Positions 1 through 6,433 of a stretch of DNA of 64,000 bases are shown piece by piece. Position 1 is the stretch's first letter; every line of letters begins with the position of its first letter. Origin of the DNA: Leptasterias polaris (taxonomy: Eukaryota > Echinodermata > Asteroidea > Forcipulatida > Asteriidae); contig JAZGTN010000170.1 of the NCBI GenBank assembly GCA_037783415.1, positions 5,054,564 through 5,118,563 of the forward strand, read 5' to 3'. Both the position numbers and the translations under genes were made by a program. The notes under the pieces are model-generated. The model was given only the letters and a program-made list of their open reading frames with translations. It did no database searches and had not been told where the DNA came from.

Positions 1-26
1 TTGAAGCACAGAACCCCCAGGTTGTG

Positions 27-53
27 ATAGATTCTTATATTTACGCAATCTAT
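27..53. other. Small hairpin in the unit leader
   Basis: ATAGATT at 27-33 is the reverse complement of AATCTAT at 47-53, giving a 7-bp stem with a 13-base AT-rich loop. It is AT-rich and may be chance. The rest of 1-110 shows only a repeated CCCCCA motif (15-20 and around 65-70) and nothing recognisable. Confidence 0.4.
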
Positions 54-110
54 TAATAGCATGACCCCCAAAACGTTCTAATTCAAAATAATTATACCGT
101 TTATTGGGTG

Positions 111-167
111 TTTTTTTTATTTATTATTTTTTATTTTATTTATTTATTTTTTTTTGGGGGGGGGGGG
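111..167. repeat. (ATTT)n stretch ending in a hypervariable T-run/G-run junction
   Basis: An AT-rich stretch of TTTA/ATTT steps runs into a T-run and then a pure G-run. Across the 30 copies the T-run is 8-12 (15 in copy 23, by substitution) and the G-run 9-14 (interrupted once, in copy 17). Copies 8 and 28 have one extra ATTT step. These differences explain all unit-length variation except one base in copy 4. Replication slippage is the ordinary explanation; polymerase or consensus error at homopolymers could contribute. On the minus strand it reads as a C-run followed by an A-rich tail. Confidence 0.9.
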
Positions 168-383
168 TCTCAACTTTTAAGATTAATCTTTTTTGTTTTT
201 GGTTTGCTTCATTTATTGAATTGTTTATTTCATTGATTTGCTTATATATTTCTTCTTCCTTTTTCATTTTGTTAATTTTTGAGTCTCCATTCAGTATAGA
301 TACATGTTGCCGTCTGTTGTTTTCTCCCAGTCTGGTTGGGTGCACTCGTATGGCTATACATTGTAAACTCACGGGTAAAAGTA
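168..383. other. T-rich, gene-less stretch (A-rich on the minus strand)
   Basis: No plus-strand feature is recognisable. On the minus strand the stretch is purine- and A-rich and leads into the C-run and A-rich tract at 111-167, an arrangement like the 3' end of a retroposed element with a decayed A-rich tail. A minus-strand reading frame is open here (about 84 codons, Lys/Glu/Asn-rich), but it begins at GTG and its composition follows directly from the A-rich DNA. TCAACTTTT at 170-178 is the reverse complement of the sequence at the unit junction (2141-2149). Confidence 0.4.
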
Positions 384-395
384 CCAACACCTTAC

Positions 396-407
396 TAGCG
401 CAGTGGG
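396..407 (+). promoter_or_regulatory. Pol III A box
   Basis: TAGCGCAGTGGG matches the TRGCNNAGYNGG consensus. It is identical in every copy except copy 7, where G-to-T at 13270 changes the invariant AG pair. Activity is inferred, not shown. Confidence 0.65.
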
Positions 408-450
408 ATAAGGTGCTGGGACTGTCTCAACACTTGGACCACGCGATCCG

Positions 451-462
451 GGTTCGAATGCC
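451..462 (+). promoter_or_regulatory. Pol III B box
   Basis: GGTTCGAATGCC matches the GGTTCGANTCC consensus at the ten core positions except C-to-G near the 3' end. I noticed no change in it in any copy. Confidence 0.65.
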
Positions 463-627
463 GTCTGCACTAATATAGGTTCAAGGCCTTTTGCTGTCTG
501 TGGCAACAGTGTGATTGGGATCTGCCTTGCTTCCTCCCCTAAAGTGGTCAGGGCCCTAGTGGCTAGGCAGGGGAGACAGGGGAGGATATGCTGCTGGGTC
601 AATTTGCCACAAAATAAGGGAACTAAT

Positions 628-704
628 CGTTGCTGCAGAAGAGGGGCGTAGTGTGCGCTATCTAAACCTCTCCAGCGCGTGAACGCCTGACACTACCAGC
701 AACG
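628..704 (+). other. Stepped hairpin before the T-runs
   Basis: Three nested pairings: CGTTGCTG 628-635 with CAGCAACG 697-704 (8 bp), TAGTGT 649-654 with ACACTA 690-695 (6 bp), and GCGCT 655-659 with AGCGC 674-678 (5 bp, directly stacked on the second). A competing pair GGCGT/ACGCC (645-649 with 683-687) is possible. Internal loops are 13 and 1 bases and an 11-base bulge. The three co-linear stems suggest a real RNA fold or the remains of a palindromic element end. Confidence 0.55.
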
Positions 705-708
705 TAAC

Positions 709-724
709 TTTTTAATCTTTTTTT
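709..724 (+). terminator. T5 and T7 runs, possible Pol III terminator
   Basis: T5 at 709-713 and T7 at about 718-724, separated by four bases, lie immediately after the stepped hairpin. Runs of this length stop RNA polymerase III. The role is inferred from position relative to the A and B boxes. Confidence 0.45.
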
Positions 725-754
725 AAATATAATATAAGGTATGAGATTTTACTG

Positions 755-831
755 TGACGCTTTTTTGGTTATTTTATTTATTTATTTATTGTTTATTATT
801 TTCATTTTTGTCATTTGTTGATGCAACTACG
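755..831. repeat. Second ATTTA-rich tract
   Basis: A T-rich block with tandem ATTT steps (about 771-790) followed by more TTTATT and TTTCATTTTTG sequence. It resembles the tract at 111-150 but, unlike it, I saw no length variation between copies. Overlapping ATTTA pentamers would read as AU-rich elements in a plus-strand RNA. A G-to-T change at its start is shared by copies 26 and 28. Confidence 0.6.
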
Positions 832-872
832 CAATAAAAGTTACATGAAATACTGCAAAAAACATTTTATTG
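832..872. promoter_or_regulatory. Hairpin with AATAAA on both strands (possible bidirectional poly(A) signal)
   Basis: CAATAAAA at 832-839 is the reverse complement of TTTTATTG at 865-872, so each arm carries the canonical AATAAA hexamer on its own strand (plus 833-838; minus 866-871). Downstream of the minus-strand hexamer the minus strand reads TGTTTTTTG, a plausible GU/U-rich element. In AT-rich DNA a single AATAAA is expected by chance; the symmetric arrangement is what makes it notable. Copy 6 has changes at the inner edge of the right arm. Confidence 0.35.
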
Positions 873-914
873 AAGAAACAATTGCAAAAAAAGAAACCCA
901 AAACACTGTATCAG

Positions 915-1053
915 AATAAGCCATTTGCGAGTTAAATTTGAATAATGTCTGGTACAATGACTAGTTTAGTCACAAGTTACCGCTTAAATTTGAATTCCTC
1001 AGACTATCGAGACAGTTGCTATGTCACATGGTTCGGGGCAAGCTTTTGCATAG
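915..1053 (+). repeat. Foldback left arm
   Basis: 139 bp; pairs base by base with 1279 down to 1141. Contains a GAATTC and an AAGCTT that recur mirrored in the right arm. Confidence 0.9.
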
Positions 1054-1140
1054 CAACCTCCAGATGAGCAAACCCTGGTACCATTGTGTCATACACATCC
1101 ATTCAGAATTGTGTATGGGTGTTCACCGTCTCTTACGTAA
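1054..1140 (+). other. Foldback spacer with an internal hairpin
   Basis: The 87-bp loop region has its own hairpin, CATACACA 1090-1097 with TGTGTATG 1110-1117 (8 bp, 12-base loop), and the small palindromes GGTACC (1077-1082) and TTACGTAA (about 1134-1141). GGTACC appears only here in the unit, so it marks one site per repeat. Confidence 0.7.
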
Positions 1141-1279
1141 CTAAGCAAAAGCTTGCCCCTAATCATGTGACATAGCAACTGTCTCGATAGTCTGAGGAAT
1201 TCAAATTTAAGCGGTAACTTGTGACTAAACAAGTCATTGTACCAGACATTATTCAAATGTAACTCGCAAATGGCTTATT
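1141..1279 (-). repeat. Foldback right arm
   Basis: Reverse complement of 915-1053 with five mispairs. The outer end ...GGCTTATT is followed by AGTTGCGATG, which shows no clear duplication of the left flank. Confidence 0.9.
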
Positions 1280-1329
1280 AGTTGCGATGATCGTAACCCT
1301 CTCTAGTATTTTAAAATAATTGGTGACTG

Positions 1330-1381
1330 TATGCATGTGACTGCGGTTTCATTGTTGGGGCTGGACTTGTACACATGCATA
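1330..1381. other. 10-bp-stem hairpin
   Basis: TATGCATGTG at 1330-1339 is the exact reverse complement of CACATGCATA at 1372-1381, with a 32-base mixed-sequence loop. Both arms contain the palindrome ATGCAT. It lies between the foldback and the left arm of the diverged inverted-repeat pair, and no function is evident. Confidence 0.6.
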
Positions 1382-1398
1382 TAGAGCCACGCAGTGCA

Positions 1399-1444
1399 GG
1401 GGAGACTTGATAAATTTAGACTTTTAAAGTTGGCCCTATTTTAC
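1399..1444 (+). repeat. Left arm of a diverged inverted-repeat pair (TIR-like)
   Basis: Aligns to the reverse complement of 2096-2140 with four mismatches and one single-base gap (using G, the common base, at 1420). An 18-base core ending in GGCCCTATTT (about 1423-1440) matches perfectly. Weaker similarity continues inward (AAGTGGA, GGAGAAGTG). Lower identity than the foldback arms implies an older insertion. Confidence 0.75.
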
Positions 1445-1446
1445 TT

Positions 1447-1481
1447 GGCAAGTGGACTCTGCTGGAGAAGTGGGCAAGTGG
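1447..1481 (+). repeat. Short direct repeat GGCAAGTGG
   Basis: GGCAAGTGG at 1447-1455 recurs at 1473-1481, a 26-bp spacing. Copy 4's single-base deletion falls in the first of the two. Confidence 0.5.
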
Positions 1482-1563
1482 GAGTGCATTTAGTTGGGTG
1501 CTCAAGACAGGAAAGGAAATGCTGTGACTCGGTCGCCACACCATGATGGGAACTAGATATCAG

Positions 1564-1603
1564 CCGGTCAGTCCGTGAAACCGGACTCGCGGCGCTTTAT
1601 AAG
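1564..1603. promoter_or_regulatory. GC-rich hairpin next to a TATA-like element
   Basis: AGTCCG 1570-1575 pairs with CGGACT 1582-1587 around a 6-base loop; an alternative is CCGGT 1564-1568 with ACCGG 1580-1584. About ten bases on is TTTATAAG (1596-1603), which reads TATAAA on the minus strand. This is the most GC-rich spot in the unit. A Pol II core promoter is possible on either strand but no initiator or other element supports it. Confidence 0.3.
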
Positions 1604-2095
1604 CATGACATGTCACCCCGTAATTTTTACATTGTTTACCCAAGCCGTATTTTTTGTTTTTTTCATCTGTACGAAAAACACAAATCAGAATAATGCAACA
1701 TAATTTGTTGGTTTAATTGCCGCGTAGCATTTAATTTTCTTTTCCGTTGCAATTAATATATAATTTTTATTTATTAATTTTTTGGGTAGGGAAATTTTTC
1801 AAGATTGATGCCCGGACGTAGGGAAACCTTCACCGGCGTTGAGGTGTTTTCACTTGGAAGGAAACAAACTATAGACGGGCCTTGGACTCCCCACTAAATA
1901 AACTCCCATAGGAACCAATGCTAAAAATCGTGTAAGTCTCCGGACAACTATTAACTTCAGAATTCTTTTCAATTTTTGGCAGGTCAGCCGTTTGGAATTT
2001 TTTCTAGCGACCCCAGAAAAAAACACACCAGAAAATGAAATTTTCCCTAAACCGACTTGCTGCCAGTTTTCGTGAAGCACTTCTCCACTTCCCCG
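1604..2095. other. Gene-less interior of the inverted-repeat interval
   Basis: Mixed AT-rich (1604-1795) and average-composition (1796-2095) sequence. A minus-strand frame is open at 1850-2110 (86 codons), but it starts at TTG and enters the right inverted-repeat arm. The only substitution I found inside it that tests coding (copy 4, 8426) is silent in that frame, which is not informative by itself. No domain, signal peptide or membrane segment was recognised. Confidence 0.5.
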
Positions 2096-2140
2096 GTCAA
2101 ATAGGGCCAACTTTAACGCCTAAATTGATCAAGTCTCCTC
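2096..2140 (-). repeat. Right arm of the diverged inverted-repeat pair
   Basis: Reverse complement partner of 1399-1444. It ends at ...GTCTCCTC, six bases before the unit start chosen here. Copy 10 has a private C-to-T in this arm (21436). Confidence 0.75.
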
Positions 2141-2145
2141 AAAAG

Positions 2146-4288
2146 TTGAAGCACAGAACCCCCAGGTTGTGATAGATTCTTATATTTACGCAATCTATTA
2201 ATAGCATGACCCCCAAAACGTTCTAATTCAAAATAATTATACCGTTTATTGGGTGTTTTTTTTATTTATTATTTTTTATTTTATTTATTTATTTTTTTTT
2301 GGGGGGGGGGTCTCAACTTTTAAGATTAATCTTTTTTGTTTTTGGTTTGCTTCATTTATTGAATTGTTTATTTCATTGATTTGCTTATATATTTCTTCTT
2401 CCTTTTTCATTTTGTTAATTTTTGAGTCTCCATTCAGTATAGATACATGTTGCCGTCTGTTGTTTTCTCCCAGTCTGGTTGGGTGCACTCGTATGGCTAT
2501 ACATTGTAAACTCACGGGTAAAAGTACCAACACCTTACTAGCGCAGTGGGATAAGGTGCTGGGACTGTCTCAACACTTGGACCACGCGATCCGGGTTCGA
2601 ATGCCGTCTGCACTAATATAGGTTCAAGGCCTTTTGCTGTCTGTGGCAACAGTGTGATTGGGATCTGCCTTGCTTCCTCCCCTAAAGTGGTCAGGGCCCT
2701 AGTGGCTAGGCAGGGGAGACAGGGGAGGATATGCTGCTGGGTCAATTTGCCACAAAATAAGGGAACTAATCGTTGCTGCAGAAGAGGGGCGTAGTGTGCG
2801 CTATCTAAACCTCTCCAGCGCGTGAACGCCTGACACTACCAGCAACGTAACTTGTTAATCTTTTTTTAAATATAATATAAGGTATGAGATTTTACTGTGA
2901 CGCTTTTTTGGTTATTTTATTTATTTATTTATTGTTTATTATTTTCATTTTTGTCATTTGTTGATGCAACTACGCAATAAAAGTTACATGAAATACTGCA
3001 AAAAACATTTTATTGAAGAAACAATTGCAAAAAAAGAAACCCAAAACACTGTATCAGAATAAGCCATTTGCGAGTTAAATTTGAATAATGTCTGGTACAA
3101 TGACTAGTTTAGTCACAAGTTACCGCTTAAATTTGAATTCCTCAGACTATCGAGACAGTTGCTATGTCACATGGTTCGGGGCAAGCTTTTGCATAGCAAC
3201 CTCCAGATGAGCAAACCCTGGTACCATTGTGTCATACACATCCATTCAGAATTGTGTATGGGTGTTCACCGTCTCTTACGTAACTAAGCAAAAGCTTGCC
3301 CCTAATCATGTGACATAGCAACTGTCTCGATAGTCTGAGGAATTCAAATTTAAGCGGTAACTTGTGACTAAACAAGTCATTGTACCAGACATTATTCAAA
3401 TGTAACTCGCAAATGGCTTATTAGTTGCGATGATCGTAACCCTCTCTAGTATTTTAAAATAATTGGTGACTGTATGCATGTGACTGCGGTTTCATTGTTG
3501 GGGCTGGACTTGTACACATGCATATAGAGCCACGCAGTGCAGGGGAGACTTGATAAATTTAGGCTTTTAAAGTTGGCCCTATTTTACTTGGCAAGTGGAC
3601 TCTGCTGGAGAAGTGGGCAAGTGGGAGTGCATTTAGTTGGGTGCTCAAGACAGGAAAGGAAATGCTGTGACTCGGTCGCCACACCATGATGGGAACTAGA
3701 TATCAGCCGGTCAGTCCGTGAAACCGGACTCGCGGCGCTTTATAAGCATGACATGTCACCCCGTAATTTTTACATTGTTTACCCAAGCCGTATTTTTTGT
3801 TTTTTTCATCTGTACGAAAAACACAAATCAGAATAATGCAACATAATTTGTTGGTTTAATTGCCGCGTAGAATTTAATTTTCTTTTCCGTTGCAATTAAT
3901 ATATAATTTTTATTTATTAATTTTTTGGGTAGGGAAATTTTTCAAGATTGATGCCCGGACGTAGGGAAACCTTCACCGGCGTTGAGGTGTTTTCACTTGG
4001 AAGGAAACAAACTATAGACGGGCCTTGGACTCCCCACTAAATAAACTCCCATAGGAACCAATGCTAAAAATCGTGTAAGTCTCCGGACAACTATTAACTT
4101 CAGAATTCTTTTCAATTTTTGGCAGGTCAGCCGTTTGGAATTTTTTCTAGCGACCCCAGAAAAAAACACACCAGAAAATGAAATTTTCCCTAAACCGACT
4201 TGCTGCCAGTTTTCGTGAAGCACTTCTCCACTTCCCCGGTCAAATAGGGCCAACTTTAACGCCTAAATTGATCAAGTCTCCTCAAAAG
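2146..4288 (+). repeat. Satellite unit, copy 2
   Basis: 2,143 bp, the shortest full copy; tract T9/G10. It shares with copy 3 two substitutions not seen elsewhere: G at 2854 (just before the T7 run) and A at 3871. A box 2539-2550, foldback 3058-3422. Confidence 0.97.
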
Positions 4289-6433
4289 TTGAAGCACAGA
4301 ACCCCCAGGTTGTGATAGATTCTTATATTTACGCAATCTATTAATAGCATGACCCCCAAAACGTTCTAATTCAAAATAATTATACCGTTTATTGGGTGTT
4401 TTTTTTATTTATTATTTTTTATTTTATTTATTTATTTTTTTTTGGGGGGGGGGGGTCTCAACTTTTAAGATTAATCTTTTTTGTTTTTGGTTTGCTTCAT
4501 TTATTGAATTGTTTATTTCATTGATTTGCTTATATATTTCTTCTTCCTTTTTCATTTTGTTAATTTTTGAGTCTCCATTCAGTATAGATACATGTTGCCG
4601 TCTGTTGTTTTCTCCCAGTCTGGTTGGGTGCACTCGTATGGCTATACATTGTAAACTCACGGGTAAAAGTACCAACACCTTACTAGCGCAGTGGGATAAG
4701 GTGCTGGGACTGTCTCAACACTTGGACCACGCGATCCGGGTTCGAATGCCGTCTGCACTAATATAGGTTCAAGGCCTTTTGCTGTCTGTGGCAACAGTGT
4801 GATTGGGATCTGCCTTGCTTCCTCCCCTAAAGTGGTCAGGGCCCTAGTGGCTAGGCAGGGGAGACAGGGGAGGATATGCTGCTGGGTCAATTTGCCACAA
4901 AATAAGGGAACTAATCGTTGCTGCAGAAGAGGGGCGTAGTGTGCGCTATCTAAACCTCTCCAGCGCGTGAACGCCTGACACTACCAGCAACGTAACTTGT
5001 TAATCTTTTTTTAAATATAATATAAGGTATGAGATTTTACTGTGACGCTTTTTTGGTTATTTTATTTATTTATTTATTGTTTATTATTTTCATTTTTGTC
5101 ATTTGTTGATGCAACTACGCAATAAAAGTTACATGAAATACTGCAAAAAACATTTTATTGAAGAAACAATTGCAAAAAAAGAAACCCAAAACACTGTATC
5201 AGAATAAGCCATTTGCGAGTTAAATTTGAATAATGTCTGGTACAATGACTAGTTTAGTCACAAGTTACCGCTTAAATTTGAATTCCTCAGACTATCGAGA
5301 CAGTTGCTATGTCACATGGTTCGGGGCAAGCTTTTGCATAGCAACCTCCAGATGAGCAAACCCTGGTACCATTGTGTCATACACATCCATTCAGAATTGT
5401 GTATGGGTGTTCACCGTCTCTTACGTAACTAAGCAAAAGCTTGCCCCTAATCATGTGACATAGCAACTGTCTCGATAGTCTGAGGAATTCAAATTTAAGC
5501 GGTAACTTGTGACTAAACAAGTCATTGTACCAGACATTATTCAAATGTAACTCGCAAATGGCTTATTAGTTGCGATGATCGTAACCCTCTCTAGTATTTT
5601 AAAATAATTGGTGACTGTATGCATGTGACTGCGGTTTCATTGTTGGGGCTGGACTTGTACACATGCATATAGAGCCACGCAGTGCAGGGGAGACTTGATA
5701 AATTTAGGCTTTTAAAGTTGGCCCTATTTTACTTGGCAAGTGGACTCTGCTGGAGAAGTGGGCAAGTGGGAGTGCATTTAGTTGGGTGCTCAAGACAGGA
5801 AAGGAAATGCTGTGACTCGGTCGCCACACCATGATGGGAACTAGATATCAGCCGGTCAGTCCGTGAAACCGGACTCGCGGCGCTTTATAAGCATGACATG
5901 TCACCCCGTAATTTTTACATTGTTTACCCAAGCCGTATTTTTTGTTTTTTTCATCTGTACGAAAAACACAAATCAGAATAATGCAACATAATTTGTTGGT
6001 TTAATTGCCGCGTAGAATTTAATTTTCTTTTCCGTTGCAATTAATATATAATTTTTATTTATTAATTTTTTGGGTAGGGAAATTTTTCAAGATTGATGCC
6101 CGGACGTAGGGAAACCTTCACCGGCGTTGAGGTGTTTTCACTTGGAAGGAAACAAACTATAGACGGGCCTTGGACTCCCCACTAAATAAACTCCCATAGG
6201 AACCAATGCTAAAAATCGTGTAAGTCTCCGGACAACTATTAACTTCAGAATTCTTTTCAATTTTTGGCAGGTCAGCCGTTTGGAATTTTTTCTAGCGACC
6301 CCAGAAAAAAACACACCAGAAAATGAAATTTTCCCTAAACCGACTTGCTGCCAGTTTTCGTGAAGCACTTCTCCACTTCCCCGGTCAAATAGGGCCAACT
6401 TTAACGCCTAAATTGATCAAGTCTCCTCAAAAG
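4289..6433 (+). repeat. Satellite unit, copy 3
   Basis: 2,145 bp; tract T9/G12. It shares G at 4999 and A at 6016 with copy 2, so these neighbours descend from one recent duplication or conversion event. A box 4684-4695, foldback 5203-5567. Confidence 0.97.

Larger units (their letters stand above)
384..470 (+). mobile_element. tRNA-related segment with Pol III A and B boxes (SINE-like head)
   Basis: TAGCGCAGTGGG at 396-407 fits the tRNA A-box consensus, and GGTTCGAATGCC at 451-462 fits the B box apart from one base (G for the usual C after AAT). A D-stem-like pairing is visible (GCGC 398-401 with GTGC about 413-416). The T-loop TTCGAAT is intact, but the T-stem has mispairs and no acceptor stem forms, so this is a decayed or tRNA-derived sequence, not a functional tRNA gene. 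In animals, this combination of intact internal boxes with broken cloverleaf is typical of tRNA-derived SINE heads. The spacing of the two boxes (about 44 bp between them) is compatible with TFIIIC binding. It recurs in all copies; only copy 7 has an altered A box. Confidence 0.7.
384..724 (+). ncRNA. Candidate ~300-340-nt Pol III transcript
   Basis: The tRNA-related head is followed by about 160 bp of mixed-composition sequence, then a stepped hairpin (628-704), then T5 at 709-713 and T7 at about 718-724, which would be strong Pol III terminators. The internal promoter, structured 3' end and T-run line up on the plus strand like a transcription unit. A caution: a T4 at 489-492 could terminate transcription early, giving a product of only about 105 nt. 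In copies 2 and 3 the T5 run is broken by a G but T7 remains. Within the body, CCTCCCCT 533-540 can pair with AGGGGAGG 578-585. No known RNA family was recognised, and expression is untested. Confidence 0.4.
915..1279. mobile_element. Foldback (MITE-like) element, 139-bp arms, 87-bp spacer
   Basis: Left arm 915-1053 and right arm 1141-1279 are reverse complements over 139 bp without a gap, with mispairs only at left-arm positions 935, 963, 1031, 1034 and 1050 (about 96% paired). The spacer is 1054-1140. If the symmetric AATA/TATT ends are read as TA flanking AGCC...GGCT, the element would have a TA target duplication, as in Tc1/mariner-derived MITEs, but the termini do not match a family I recognise and I see no longer duplication. 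It encodes no transposase. RNA from either strand would fold into a long near-perfect duplex, a possible source of small RNAs. All copies keep it; only copy 27 has an extra arm change (56696). Confidence 0.85.
1399..2140. mobile_element. Possible old non-autonomous DNA transposon bounded by the inverted-repeat pair
   Basis: If the pair 1399-1444 / 2096-2140 is a set of terminal inverted repeats, the element is about 740 bp and encodes no transposase. No target-site duplication is evident at either edge. Because the unit is tandem, the same arms read the other way bound the complementary interval from 2096 through the unit junction to 3587 (about 1.49 kb, holding the SINE-like segment and the foldback), so which side is inside is not decided by this window. 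Confidence 0.4.
1..2145 (+). repeat. Satellite unit, copy 1 (reference for sub-features)
   Basis: 2,145 bp with T9/G12 in the homopolymer tract. Sub-unit features listed separately use this copy's coordinates. It carries a private A at 1420, where every other copy has G, inside the left arm of the diverged inverted-repeat pair. Pol III A box 396-407, foldback 915-1279. Confidence 0.97.

Noticed and set aside
136..390. Minus-strand reading frame of about 84 codons, Lys/Glu/Asn-rich, recurring in each unit
   Set aside because: It starts with GTG, its composition mirrors A-rich DNA, and its end varies with the T/G homopolymer lengths. No domain recognised; repetition in every copy only reflects the satellite.
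384..470. Functional tRNA gene
   Set aside because: No acceptor stem forms, the T-stem is mispaired, and no normal anticodon arm can be drawn; only the promoter boxes and T-loop are tRNA-like.
104..478. Plus-strand Phe/Ile-rich frame of about 124 codons, membrane-like
   Set aside because: TTG start, hydrophobicity is the direct translation of T-rich DNA, and the frame shifts or shortens between copies with homopolymer length.
484..577. Short matches to spliceosomal RNAs (GGCCTTTTG as in U2, GGCAGGGGAGA as in U1)
   Set aside because: Only 9-11 bases each, in the wrong arrangement, with no Sm site or other family structure.
369..602. Minus-strand reading frame of 77 codons
   Set aside because: TTG start, antisense to the tRNA-like segment. 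Copy variants change residues freely (Thr/Ala, Thr/Asn, His/Pro) with no sign of constraint.
822..930. Extension of the foldback left arm across an ~85-bp insertion (GCAACTA near 823 against the right flank)
   Set aside because: Only a seven-base match, too short to support an interrupted arm.
1031..1047. Possible CENP-B-box-like sequence in the foldback arm
   Set aside because: TTCG....A..C fits the first half of the consensus, but the required CGGG end is absent.
1561..1590. Hammerhead-ribozyme-like string (GTCCGTGAAAC)
   Set aside because: The conserved CUGANGA and GAAA core segments are not correctly placed on either strand; the sequence is explained by a simple hairpin.
1850..2110. Minus-strand reading frame of 86 codons
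   Set aside because: TTG start lying inside an inverted-repeat arm; no recognisable motif. Too few substitutions to test for selection.
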